Program-made: the position numbers and the translations under genes
The notes under the pieces: generated by a model
The model's input: the letters and a program-made list of their open reading frames with translations, nothing else
The model's database searches: none
What the model was told of the DNA's origin: nothing
Part shown: positions 18,801-26,577 of the stretch, piece after piece
Layout: every line of letters begins with the position of its first letter
Position numbering within the stretch: the stretch's first letter is position 1
Assembly: GCA_023449275.1 (NCBI GenBank)
Contig: JAEXJM010000020.1
Location: 6,176-70,175 of the forward strand
DNA length: 64,000 nucleotides
Direction: 5' to 3'
Source of the DNA: Pseudomonadota bacterium
GTDB lineage: Bacteria > Pseudomonadota > Gammaproteobacteria > Burkholderiales > Burkholderiaceae_D

Positions 18801-21352
18801 TTGAATTGAGAGTAAGAGGTATTAAACTGTATAATGTCAGATATTGGTAATTGTCCTTGGACAATCAAGTCTCTTAATTGCGATGTTATTGTGTTTAGAT
18901 GTGGTAATAATTGTTCAAAGGTCGTAATTTCATGTTGCATTACATCCCATTGTGTGTTTATACCTGTATAATAATTGCCAAAATCTTCTCTATAATGTTG
19001 ATATCTGGCTATAATGATTGCTTGATTGTCTGAAATAAATTTCAAAGTATTCAATACTTCTAGAGCATCATTGTATGATAATTTACCCCCTTTCGACAAA
19101 AAGGTACTAAGTTGTTTAAGATCCTTGTGGTATTGACCAATAAACATCCTAAGGAACGGCTTATACTCGCCTCTGAATCTTTGCAGAACAGGATAAAAAT
19201 CCCAATCTAATATTTCTTTATCAAAACGAGACAGAACAGATTTGTTTGATTCTAATATTGCATTATGTAAAGCTTGGTGAGCTTTAATCTCTGATTTGAT
19301 GCGAGCCAATTCATCGCTGTTAAACCATTTTTGTGTTGGATGTATTTTGTGAATGTCAGTCAATACTCGAATAATTCTGGCAAATATGACAATTTGTCCG
19401 ATTGTACTGGGTACAGACATTCCAAGTTTAGAGGCGATTAATCTTGCCTCTTCAAACAAGAAATTAATATTATTATTTATTGATTCTATCTCCTTATATA
19501 TCTTATTGATATTTTGAGATATCCAATCATGTGCATTGTCATTAAGTCGTTCTTGAAGTTGACGCATTAAAGAAGAAAGTCTGGCTTTACATTTAACTGC
19601 ATCAATATCAAAAACTTGACTGTTATATTTATTGTTTAACTCGTTTGTTGTTTTAACAATCCGTTCTACTTTCTCTTTATATTTGTACGCTTTAGCTATT
19701 AGAGAATCAATGTTGTGGTCAGTAACCCATTCGATAGGAATGAATGGAGACTTTGCCACTATCGATAAAATTGATATAAGATCATCAACACCTGTTAAAG
19801 AGGGTTCAAGATTGATGCCTAATTTAGAACATATAGAGGTATGTCGCTCTGCCAAATCTTTCATAAGAGGAATAGCGGCAACAACATTTGAGTCAATTTC
19901 ATGCCTTAATGCGTTAGATACGAATTTGACAGATGAATCACGCCATACGTTATCTGCATAATCTTCGCTTCGCTTACCAATAGTTTTAGATAATTCATCA
20001 AGTAGATCCACTCTTTCATTAATGAGTTTACTAGTTACGGAATCTACATCTGAGATGGGAAAAACGACATCTGGCACATTCTCTAGCTTTGCCAACTTAC
20101 CGTTGACATTATAGATAGAGATATTCAATCCGGAGGTGGGAGTATGCAATTCCTCTTGATACTCATTGAGCAAATTTCTTTTCCGTTCTAACAAGTCAAG
20201 TTGAGCTAAAGCCTCATCTCTAACACGGATACGGTCAATATTAATAGAATTGGCAAAATCACGTAATATTTCCTTCTTATTAGCCTTATGGCTATGTAAC
20301 GTAAAGCAAAAGTCTGCCAGTCCTACACTGGCTAAACGATTATACACAACTTGCAAAGCAGCCATCTTCTCAGATACAAACAGTACCTTTCTACCATCCG
20401 CAATAGCTTCGGCAATAATATTTGTAATTGTCTGGCTCTTGCCCGTTCCCGGAGGACCCTGCAAAACAAAACTTGCGCCTTTCTTTGAGAGTATTATTGC
20501 ATCTTGTTGGCTTGAATCGGCATCTACCACGTGAAATGTATCAATGGGGCGAATATACTTATCGTGGTCAAAGTTATTAAGTTCTTCCGATACTGAAATA
20601 GGAACTTGCTCGCCGACAAGTGTGGCTATTACGGGGTTTGCATTTATCTTCTCTTCATTCTTCTCCAAATCTTTATACATATTGATTTTAAGGAACGACA
20701 AATTGGTTAGGTGTGTACTTCTTTCCACATTCCAACCTTTATTCTCAACCTTGCATAATAATTTTTCTATGTATTCAGCAGGAGAATCGTGAGTAGGATC
20801 AAATTCAGGCATAATAATTCCAAAATCGTTATCCAACTTATGAGATAATGTAGGGTTAACAACGATTTCATCATCATGCAACACTAGACGATATGGAGAG
20901 GTTATTGATTCTATAAGAAGCTTTACGGGTACTAAAATCACTGGAGAAGAGAACACTTGTGATGAATCATCTCTCTCTTTCCATTTGAGCATACCAAAAG
21001 TAAGATATAGGGTGTTTATTCCTTGTTCTTCGATTAATGTGTTAGCCTTATATCGTAATGATTTTAATGTCTTTTGGAGGTCGCCAATAGGTCTATTTGT
21101 CTCAACATCACCATCAATAACGGTTTCATACACTTCTTCTCCATCATCATCAACTCGTACCCTTTGAGCATATGGGAATACAATTTCTCGTTCATTGATA
21201 ACAGTAAGTTTCCACAACATATCAAAAGAAGGCATTGTAATCTTTACATTACTACGTTTACCCTCAAGAAAGTTTATTAGTCTGTTTCTCTTGCCAAAGT
21301 CAAGTAGCAGCTTCTTCCAAAGTTCAATACGATTGTGTAGCTTATGTCCCAT
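15833..21352 (-). CDS. Giant DUF4011 SF1 helicase-nuclease (1839 aa), defence-type
   Basis: One uninterrupted gene, far richer in AT than its surroundings. Residues 1-200 match DUF4011 (LLLDFGKRNRLINFLEG near the start). A superfamily 1 helicase follows: Walker A GPPGTGKSQ at 299-307, a helical insertion of about 850 residues, DEAS box VIFDEASQV near 1209, GDTKQLPP, QGDERD, and motif VI LNVAITRAK near 1450. A Vsr/DUF559-like endonuclease (REase_MTES_1575 type) occupies about 1510-1600, with FRIDMAV, ECDGAAYH and RIWSTDW. A DUF3320 domain lies near 1690-1735 and the C-terminus is winged-helix-like. Such proteins recur on mobile elements and in defence islands. It stands alone, without methylase or partner, between ispH and radC. 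An antiphage nuclease-helicase is the likeliest role; the substrate is unknown. Confidence 0.85.
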   Translation of the reverse strand: MGHKLHNRIELWKKLLLDFGKRNRLINFLEGKRSNVKITMPSFDMLWKLTVINEREIVFPYAQRVRVDDDGEEVYETVIDGDVETNRPIGDLQKTLKSLRYKANTLIEEQGINTLYLTFGMLKWKERDDSSQVFSSPVILVPVKLLIESITSPYRLVLHDDEIVVNPTLSHKLDNDFGIIMPEFDPTHDSPAEYIEKLLCKVENKGWNVERSTHLTNLSFLKINMYKDLEKNEEKINANPVIATLVGEQVPISVSEELNNFDHDKYIRPIDTFHVVDADSSQQDAIILSKKGASFVLQGPPGTGKSQTITNIIAEAIADGRKVLFVSEKMAALQVVYNRLASVGLADFCFTLHSHKANKKEILRDFANSINIDRIRVRDEALAQLDLLERKRNLLNEYQEELHTPTSGLNISIYNVNGKLAKLENVPDVVFPISDVDSVTSKLINERVDLLDELSKTIGKRSEDYADNVWRDSSVKFVSNALRHEIDSNVVAAIPLMKDLAERHTSICSKLGINLEPSLTGVDDLISILSIVAKSPFIPIEWVTDHNIDSLIAKAYKYKEKVERIVKTTNELNNKYNSQVFDIDAVKCKARLSSLMRQLQERLNDNAHDWISQNINKIYKEIESINNNINFLFEEARLIASKLGMSVPSTIGQIVIFARIIRVLTDIHKIHPTQKWFNSDELARIKSEIKAHQALHNAILESNKSVLSRFDKEILDWDFYPVLQRFRGEYKPFLRMFIGQYHKDLKQLSTFLSKGGKLSYNDALEVLNTLKFISDNQAIIIARYQHYREDFGNYYTGINTQWDVMQHEITTFEQLLPHLNTITSQLRDLIVQGQLPISDIIQFNTSYSQFNIESAFEQLVSILKCDFNKTTKWNDIRIYVEVINTTATKFILEYKGLINIRKAYCNYDSVISDLELLISLNVLNKELTTQKDIICNLYKDYYNGIDTDWDRLTEALKYAIELRNLITLHNLPKSFIEDICGNSRAISYCNDESLSISERKNSLQKSIEWFASLFNNGKDFYRYNILDLTNRMVLCKDKKYLLEEWVDYCSNREKCNNAELGEYINKVEEFDIDPDYIVDAYLKRFYHLWLDAVLPNFPAVQNFRGRIQTQTINEFCELDKGQFKIAQARVRERALSRIPDFNTINGARDEIAILKRELNKQRRLMPLRKLFMAIPNLVTSLRPCFMMSPLSVSVFLEAQSYDFDLVIFDEASQVHTEDAIGAIMRGKQVIIVGDTKQLPPTSFFSTSLNNEDFDVDSDEVIDDSDAGAYESILDEAVAVLPERSLRWHYRSRHEHLIAFSNINIYKNQLITFPSSTESAPDCGVEYIYVKDGVYDRGGKKNNIAEARKVSDLVFEHFKKHPDRSLGVVTFSEAQQNAVDAAIRHKRLQNPCFDKFFIEDKEEPFFIKNLENVQGDERDTIIFSIGYAKDSKGIMHMNFGPLSRDGGYRRLNVAITRAKYNVKLVGSIVPTDIDLDKVSWDGVKMLRSYIDFAQQGIIALEKELTFNYDLDFDSPFEEAVYDFLQSKGYNVVTQVGCSGFRIDMAVKHPTQSDKFAIGIECDGAAYHSSRTARERDRLRQSILEDMGWTIYRIWSTDWIRDPKNEEEKLINAVEKALSHVVLELEDSDIFDDTNSEADTVIPIIEIEEKIEPSEVSDRGYGFDLYKRAYPLNIVDDNENVKEGYDIAWDIISLEQPIHFEELCRRIAPVYGRQKATSVVRNEVQHIFCNHLNGLIIKDKNDFVRIRDFADIKVRVPNPNDDYLRPIAYICDEELALAMKTIAQHSFGITPDDLFIVTAREFGFKRTGENIICSLRKVYKYMLENNEVIEVDGKVCIEHQS

Positions 21353-21714
21353 AGATGCAAAATCTTTCTATTAATTGCCAAATTATTAATGTTTTATGTT
21401 TTTATTTCTTATGAAAAAGCGTGAACCACAATGCCACGTCTAATTTGGAAGTCGTAGGAAACCTTGCATACAGATGTAGTAATAGTAGCCCACGCTATAG
21501 CGTGAGAACCATTATGCCATCTGAGTATGCAATTTGAAGATTTCCTGCGTTTTCAAATACTTGATGAGTATTTCATGCTTATCCTATTGATATGTTGTTA
21601 AACGACTAATTGAGTTTGTTTCCGAATTGTCGTAACTTTTGCAGTTTGAAATAGAATTTCTTCCATTCAATAAAAACCGATCCACATTATTCAACAAGGT
21701 TAACACATAAGATT
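21353..21714. other. AT-rich intergenic region upstream of the helicase and radC
   Basis: 362 bases hold no credible gene. They must contain divergent promoters for the helicase (minus) and radC (plus). Two dyads are visible: the palindrome at 21491-21504, and ATTTGAA (21532-21538) facing TTCAAAT (21552-21558). The right boundary of the atypical DNA appears to be just before the radC start, but no direct repeat matching the left side was found by eye. Confidence 0.6.
21491..21504. repeat. Perfect 14-base palindrome, possible operator
   Basis: CACGCTATAGCGTG is fully self-complementary, about 140 bases before the helicase start. It resembles a binding site for a dimeric regulator, although no regulator gene lies next to it. 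Confidence 0.5.
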
Positions 21715-22389
21715 ATGGCTATCACCGATTGGCCTGCCCACGACAGACCGCGTGAACGGTTGATCAGGGGCGGCCCCCAGACCCTTTCCGACGCGGAACT
21801 TCTGGCAATTTTTCTCAGAACCGGAACAAGCGGTAAAAGTGCCGTTGATCTGGGACGGGAAATGATGATGCATTTCGGTTCCCTTTCCAGACTTTTTTCG
21901 GCGCAACTGAAGGATTTTTCCGGGCTGAACGGGATTGGGCCCGCCAAGTTCGCGCAGTTGCAGGCGATCGTGGAACTGTCGAGGCGTTTGCTGGCGGAGG
22001 ATTTGCAAAACGGGCTGACCCTGTCTTCGTCGGACAAAGTGATGAATTATCTTCAGTTGTATTTCAGTCGCCTGACGCATGAGTCCTTTGTCGTTTTGTA
22101 TCTGGATATCAAAAACAAACTGATCGAGTGCCGGGAAATGTTCAGGGGAACCCTGTCCAGAACAAGCGTCTATCCCCGTGAAGTCGTCAAGGCGGCACTG
22201 GCGAACAATGCCGCCAGCGTGATTCTGGCACACAACCATCCTTCCGGAAAAGCGGATCCCAGCAATGCCGACAAGACGCTGACCCATACCTTGAAACAGG
22301 CATTGGGACTGGTCGATATACGGGTGCTGGATCACATTATCGTTGCGGGAAAGAACACGTATTCTTTTGCGGAGTATGGCTTTTTGTAA
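21715..22389 (+). CDS. radC: RadC-family JAB/MPN domain protein
   Basis: 224 residues: an N-terminal helix-hairpin-helix region (DFSGLNGIGPAKFAQL) and a C-terminal JAMM metalloprotease-like domain with EVVKAAL and HNHPSGKADPSNAD, the zinc ligands of the family. Despite its name its role in DNA repair is unproven. The start MAITDWPAHDRPRERLIRGG fits family members. It ends before a strong bidirectional terminator shared with the convergent FKBP gene. Confidence 0.93.
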   Translation: MAITDWPAHDRPRERLIRGGPQTLSDAELLAIFLRTGTSGKSAVDLGREMMMHFGSLSRLFSAQLKDFSGLNGIGPAKFAQLQAIVELSRRLLAEDLQNGLTLSSSDKVMNYLQLYFSRLTHESFVVLYLDIKNKLIECREMFRGTLSRTSVYPREVVKAALANNAASVILAHNHPSGKADPSNADKTLTHTLKQALGLVDIRVLDHIIVAGKNTYSFAEYGFL

Positions 22390-22410
22390 AGGGTATTTGC
22401 GTACTGAATA

Positions 22411-22439
22411 AAAAAAGCAGCTTTGACAGCTGCTTTTTT
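22411..22439. terminator. Bidirectional terminator between radC and the FKBP gene
   Basis: A 12-base stem AAAAAAGCAGCT/AGCTGCTTTTTT with a 5-base loop gives a T run in both directions, 20 bases after radC and 11 bases beyond the end of the FKBP gene. Confidence 0.85.
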
Positions 22440-22449
22440 ATCTGAATGA

Positions 22450-22812
22450 TCAGGCGGATATCAGTTCGATATCGAAAATCAGCTCGGCGTTGGGTGGAAT
22501 GATGTTGCCCAGACCTTTGGGACCGTACGCCAGCCGTGGCGGAATATGGATGATCCGTCTGCCGCCCACTTTCATGCCTTTGACACCCTGATCCCAGCCG
22601 GGGATGACATAGGAAACGCCAAGAGGAAACGTGAAAGGCTTGTCCCGTTCACGGCTGCAATCGAATTTTTTGCCGGTTGTACCGTCCTCGTTTTTAAGCC
22701 AGCCGGTATAGTGAACCTTTACGAAGGAAGAGCCTTTACCCGCTTCTGTTCCCGTGCCTATCACTTCGTCCCGATATTGAAGACCTGAAGGAAGGGTAAT
22801 GAAATCCGTCAT
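22450..22812 (-). CDS. FKBP-type peptidyl-prolyl cis-trans isomerase
   Basis: Small single-domain cytoplasmic FKBP of 120 residues with no signal peptide. Core motifs: VKVHYTGWL, KKFDCSRERDKPFTFPLG, VIPGWDQGVKGMKVGGRR and IPPRLAYGPKG...IPPNAELIFDIEL, which form the proline-binding pocket. It resembles the FkpA/FKBP12-like enzymes adjacent to ispH/radC in betaproteobacteria. A cysteine occupies the usual serine position in FDSSR. Confidence 0.92.
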   Translation of the reverse strand: MTDFITLPSGLQYRDEVIGTGTEAGKGSSFVKVHYTGWLKNEDGTTGKKFDCSRERDKPFTFPLGVSYVIPGWDQGVKGMKVGGRRIIHIPPRLAYGPKGLGNIIPPNAELIFDIELISA

Positions 22813-22941
22813 CTTTTACCTCGCAATAATGTTCAGTTAAAAAACGTTCTCTAAATATCAGATAGTACCATTTTGAACAAATTATGTCAGAATGGACAAT
22901 CAATTTATCTCTCATATTTGTTTAAAAGCGAATGAATCATT

Positions 22942-23745
22942 ATGGCGATTGGACTGATCATTATCGGCGATGAAATCATGTCGGGAAAGAGAAGCGACCA
23001 GCATTTCCCGAATGTCGTGCAAATTCTGAAAGAGCGTGGACTGCAACTGGACTGGGCCCGATATATCGGGGACGATCCTGACAGGATCGTTGCGGTTTTG
23101 AAAGAATCTTTCGCCACGTCCGATATCGTATTCTGCTGTGGTGGCATCGGTTCCACTCCGGACGACCATACAAGGCGATGTGTCTCGATTGCGGTCGGCA
23201 AACCGCTTCTTTTGCATCCCGAAGCGAAAATAAAGATTTATGAACGGATTGCCGAGACGGCGAAAGATCCCAACCATATCGATTACGATTCGCCTGACAA
23301 TATCAGGCGGCTCCAGATGGGAGAATATCCTGCAGGTTCGAAAATCCTTCCGAATCCGGTCAACCGCATTCCGGGATTTTCCTATGGAACCCATTATTTC
23401 GTTCCGGGTTTCCCGCAGATGGCCAAAGCCATGATCACATGGGCGCTGGATACCTATCACCAGTCGATGTTCCATCAAACCAGGTATGCTGAAAAGTCCG
23501 TTGTCGTGTACGGTGCGGTCGAGGCGAAAATGACCCCTCTTATGGAAAAAATCGAGGACCTTTTCCCTGCCATCAGGGTTTTCAGCCTTCCGCATATGGG
23601 AAATACCCGATTGAGCAATTACGTCGAGCTGGGTGTGAAGGGACATCCCGAAAAACTGGATGAGGCGTTTTCGATGCTGGTGAAGGGGCTGGACGAAATT
23701 GGTGCAAAATACAATCTGGAACAGCTCAGGCAGGAAAGCAAATAA
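22942..23745 (+). CDS. MoCF/CinA-like molybdopterin-binding domain protein
   Basis: 267 residues with a MoCF_biosynth (MogA-like) fold: GDEIMSGKRSDQHFPNVV at the N-terminus and CCGGIGSTPDDHTRRC as the second pterin-binding loop. It corresponds to the N-terminal half of CinA, without the C-terminal deamidase, and is usually labelled competence/damage-inducible protein A in betaproteobacteria. The true substrate of these stand-alone versions is not settled. It lies upstream of the nitrogen-control operon, whose NtrC sites begin 7 bases after its stop. Confidence 0.82.
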   Translation: MAIGLIIIGDEIMSGKRSDQHFPNVVQILKERGLQLDWARYIGDDPDRIVAVLKESFATSDIVFCCGGIGSTPDDHTRRCVSIAVGKPLLLHPEAKIKIYERIAETAKDPNHIDYDSPDNIRRLQMGEYPAGSKILPNPVNRIPGFSYGTHYFVPGFPQMAKAMITWALDTYHQSMFHQTRYAEKSVVVYGAVEAKMTPLMEKIEDLFPAIRVFSLPHMGNTRLSNYVELGVKGHPEKLDEAFSMLVKGLDEIGAKYNLEQLRQESK

Positions 23746-23751
23746 AAAAGT

Positions 23752-23768
23752 TGCACCGGATAAATGCG
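23752..23768 (+). promoter_or_regulatory. Weaker NtrC-like site upstream of glnA
   Basis: TGCACCGGATAAATGCG keeps one perfect half of the NtrC consensus (TGCACC) and a degenerate second half. Its centre lies 33 bases, about three helical turns, upstream of the strong site, as in other glnA enhancers. Confidence 0.55.
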
Positions 23769-23784
23769 TGAATAAGCGATATAA

Positions 23785-23801
23785 TGCACCACTGTGGTGC
23801 G
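23785..23801 (+). promoter_or_regulatory. Strong NtrC-binding site upstream of glnA
   Basis: TGCACCACTGTGGTGCG matches the NtrC consensus TGCACC-N5-GGTGCA at all but the last base. It lies about 70 bases upstream of the sigma-54 promoter, and the operon itself encodes NtrB and NtrC. Confidence 0.85.
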
Positions 23802-23862
23802 ATACATTGGAAATCGATCCGAAAGCTGTTTTCTGCATTCGCTGATGCCGGTTTGAAAATTC

Positions 23863-23877
23863 TGGCATGGAATATGC
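23863..23877 (+). promoter_or_regulatory. Sigma-54 (RpoN) promoter of glnA
   Basis: TGGCATGGAATATGC carries GG at -24 (23864-23865) and GC at -12 (23876-23877) with the exact 10-base spacing of the TGGCAC-N5-TTGC consensus. Transcription should start near 23889, leaving a leader of about 75 bases. Confidence 0.85.
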
Positions 23878-23964
23878 TTGTTATTGTACCGGTTCGTCTG
23901 ACGAACGCCCGATTGTAAAAGAATTGTAAAGCTACCGACCAATAAGGATGATTAGGAGAAATGT

Positions 23965-25380
23965 ATGTCTAGGACTGCAGAAGACGTCTTGAAGATGATT
24001 GAGGAAAACGAGATCAGGTTTGTCGATTTCCGTTTTACCGATACGAGAGGCAAGGAAATGCATGTCAGTGTGCCTGTGTCCGGCTTCGATATTGACAAGT
24101 TTGAGGAAGGACATGCATTCGATGGTTCTTCAATGGCCGGATGGAAAGGAATTGAAGCGTCAGACATGCTGCTGATTCCGGATCCGGCCACAGCACAACT
24201 GGATCCGTTTATGGAAGACCCGACGCTGTTCATGCAGTGCGACGTCATTGAACCGTCTGACGGCAAGGGGTATGACCGTGATCCACGCTCGATTGCCAAA
24301 CGTGCCGAGGCGCATTTGAGATCGTCCGGACTGGGTGATACCGCTTTCTTCGGACCGGAACCGGAATTCTTCATTTTCGACAGCGTTCGCTGGAACAATG
24401 AAATGTCGGGTTGCTTTTTCAAGATCGGTTCCGAGGAAGGTTCATGGTCGTCCGGCCTGAAGATCGAAGGCGGCAATACCGGTCACCGTCCGTCGGTCAA
24501 GGGCGGCTATTTTCCGGTTCCTCCTGTCGACAGTTTTCAGGACATGCGCTCCGAAATGTGTACGCTGATGGAACGCATGGGCATTCCGGTTGAGGTACAC
24601 CACCATGAAGTGGCCGGTGCAGGCCAGAATGAGATCGGCACGCGTTTTTCAACACTGGTCGAACGTGCCGACTGGACTCAGAACATGAAATACATCATCT
24701 GGAATGTGGCCCATACCTATGGCAAGACGGCGACTTTCATGCCGAAGCCGATCATGGGCGATAACGGTTCCGGCATGCACGTTCACCAGTCCATCTGGAA
24801 AGACGGCAAGAACCTGTTTGCAGGCGACGGTTACGCAGGCCTGTCCGATTTTGCCCTGTATTACATCGGCGGCATCATCAAACATGCCCGTGCACTGAAC
24901 GCCATCACCAATCCGGGTACGAATTCCTACAAGCGTCTTGTTCCGGGTTTTGAAGCACCGGTCAAGCTGGCTTATTCGGCACGCAACCGTTCCGCTTCGA
25001 TCCGCATTCCTCATGTCGCCAATCCCAAGGGCCGTCGTGTGGAAGCCCGTTTCCCTGATCCGCTGGCCAATCCTTACCTGTGTTTTGCGGCATTGCTGAT
25101 GGCGGGTCTGGATGGCGTCCAGAACAAGATCCATCCGGGTGAACCGGCATCGAAAGACCTGTATCACCTCCCACCTGAAGAGGATGCGTTGATTCCGACC
25201 GTCTGTTCCTCGCTGGAACAGGCTCTCGAGGCACTGGATGCCGATCGGGAGTTCCTGACGCGTGGCGGTGTTTTCAGCAATGTGATGATCGATGCCTATA
25301 TCGAACTGAAGATGCAGGAAGTACAGCGTTTCCGTATGGCGCCGCATCCGGTTGAGTACGATATGTATTATTCTCTGTAA
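23965..25380 (+). CDS. glnA: Glutamine synthetase type I
   Basis: Condenses glutamate and ammonia to glutamine with ATP; a dodecamer in the cytoplasm. Its 471 residues match the GSI-beta length. Landmarks: FDGSSMAGWK, metal ligands in FGPEPEFFIFD and VHHHEVAGAGQNEIG, MHVHQSIWKDG, NRSASIRIP and EARFPDPLANPYL. The adenylylation loop KDLYHLPPEE with its tyrosine is present, so GlnE-type control is expected. The leader has sigma-54 and NtrC sites, and a hairpin after the stop separates glnA from ntrBC, as in enteric bacteria. Confidence 0.97.
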   Translation: MSRTAEDVLKMIEENEIRFVDFRFTDTRGKEMHVSVPVSGFDIDKFEEGHAFDGSSMAGWKGIEASDMLLIPDPATAQLDPFMEDPTLFMQCDVIEPSDGKGYDRDPRSIAKRAEAHLRSSGLGDTAFFGPEPEFFIFDSVRWNNEMSGCFFKIGSEEGSWSSGLKIEGGNTGHRPSVKGGYFPVPPVDSFQDMRSEMCTLMERMGIPVEVHHHEVAGAGQNEIGTRFSTLVERADWTQNMKYIIWNVAHTYGKTATFMPKPIMGDNGSGMHVHQSIWKDGKNLFAGDGYAGLSDFALYYIGGIIKHARALNAITNPGTNSYKRLVPGFEAPVKLAYSARNRSASIRIPHVANPKGRRVEARFPDPLANPYLCFAALLMAGLDGVQNKIHPGEPASKDLYHLPPEEDALIPTVCSSLEQALEALDADREFLTRGGVFSNVMIDAYIELKMQEVQRFRMAPHPVEYDMYYSL

Positions 25381-25403
25381 GGGCGGGTCGGGAAATGTGA
25401 GTG

Positions 25404-25434
25404 AAAGGCGAAGACATCAGGCTTCGCCTTTTTT
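25404..25434 (+). terminator. Rho-independent terminator/attenuator between glnA and ntrB
   Basis: AAAGGCGAAG (25404-25413) pairs with CTTCGCCTTT (25422-25431), followed by more Ts. It probably reduces read-through from the strong glnA promoter into glnL-glnG. Confidence 0.8.
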
Positions 25435-25463
25435 ATGGACGGTTCTTTGTGTCTGGTGTGCTT

Positions 25464-26534
25464 ATGGAACGATTGGATGGTCTGGACTGGCTGGCTTCCG
25501 CTGTCCTGATTCTGGATCGGGAAGGCAGGGTCGTTTATATCAATCCTGCTGCGGAAGATTTGTTCGACTATTCTTCCAAGGTTCTCCTGTCACAGAACCT
25601 GAAACCGGTTTTTGTGAACAGTGAGGATCTTGAGAGCATTTGTGAACAGGTAAGGAATCACGATCCGTCTGAAAAACGTCAGGAACTGACGCTTGACAGA
25701 ATCGGACGGCCGCCCCTGCATGTGCATTGCATCGTCAAGGCCATCGATTTTCCTGAAGAAGGGGCTGTCCTTGTCGAATTGCGCGAAAACATCCAGCAGC
25801 TCCGCCAGGACAGGGAAAACAGGCTTGTTGACCAGAATCAGGCGAACAAGGAACTGGTGCGCAATCTGGCGCATGAAATCAAGAATCCTCTGGGGGGAAT
25901 CCGTGGCGCTGCCCAGTTGCTGGAAATGGAATTGCCAGGACGTGATCTGAAAGAGCTCCGGGAATATACACAGGTGATCGTCAGGGAAACGGAAAGGCTG
26001 CAAAAACTGGTGGATCGCCTGCTGGTGCCTCACCGGCGCCCGCATATCGAAAGTGACGTCAATATTCATGAAGTATGCGAAAGGGTGCGCAGCATTATCC
26101 TTGCCGAGCATCCGCATGGATTGACGATCAGACGGGATTACGACCTGTCGATTCCGGAAATGACGGCTGACAGGGAACAGTTGATTCAGGCGGTTCTGAA
26201 TATCGCGCAAAATGCCGTCAATGTCCTGACCGGCCGGATCAGTCAGGGGGATGCTGAACTGGTTTTCAAGACGCGGGTTTCGCGTCAGGTCACGCTGGCG
26301 AAGATCCGCTACAAACTGGCATTGAATTTGCATATTATCGATAACGGGCCGGGTATTGATGCCGACCTGATCGACAAGATTTTCAATCCTCTTGTGTCGG
26401 GTACGGAAGGGGGCAGTGGTCTGGGGTTGACGCTGTCGCAAACGCTGGTTCAGCAGCATGGCGGTATTATCGAGTGTGAAAGCGTTCCGGGTCATACCGA
26501 ATTTCTGATCAGGCTGCCTCTGGTGAAGGCATGA
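25464..26534 (+). CDS. glnL: Nitrogen regulation sensor histidine kinase NtrB
   Basis: Cytosolic kinase/phosphatase that responds to PII and sets NtrC phosphorylation. It has 356 residues: a PAS domain at about 5-115, the H-box LVRNLAHEIKNPLGG with phospho-acceptor His137, then ATPase motifs NIAQNAVNV (N box), IIDNGPGI (G1) and GSGLGLTLSQ (G2). The start MERLDGLDWLASAVLILD aligns with other NtrB proteins; the in-frame sequence upstream overlaps the terminator. No membrane helices, as expected. Confidence 0.93.
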   Translation: MERLDGLDWLASAVLILDREGRVVYINPAAEDLFDYSSKVLLSQNLKPVFVNSEDLESICEQVRNHDPSEKRQELTLDRIGRPPLHVHCIVKAIDFPEEGAVLVELRENIQQLRQDRENRLVDQNQANKELVRNLAHEIKNPLGGIRGAAQLLEMELPGRDLKELREYTQVIVRETERLQKLVDRLLVPHRRPHIESDVNIHEVCERVRSIILAEHPHGLTIRRDYDLSIPEMTADREQLIQAVLNIAQNAVNVLTGRISQGDAELVFKTRVSRQVTLAKIRYKLALNLHIIDNGPGIDADLIDKIFNPLVSGTEGGSGLGLTLSQTLVQQHGGIIECESVPGHTEFLIRLPLVKA

Positions 26535-26577
26535 ACTGTTTTCATTGGAATGATGAACTGAATTGATGGGAAAAATG

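Noticed and set aside
15562..21714. Direct repeats (att or target-site duplication) flanking the helicase island
   Set aside because: Only short words such as AGAATTTC are shared between the two edges, which is not above chance; no integrase or transposase is present.
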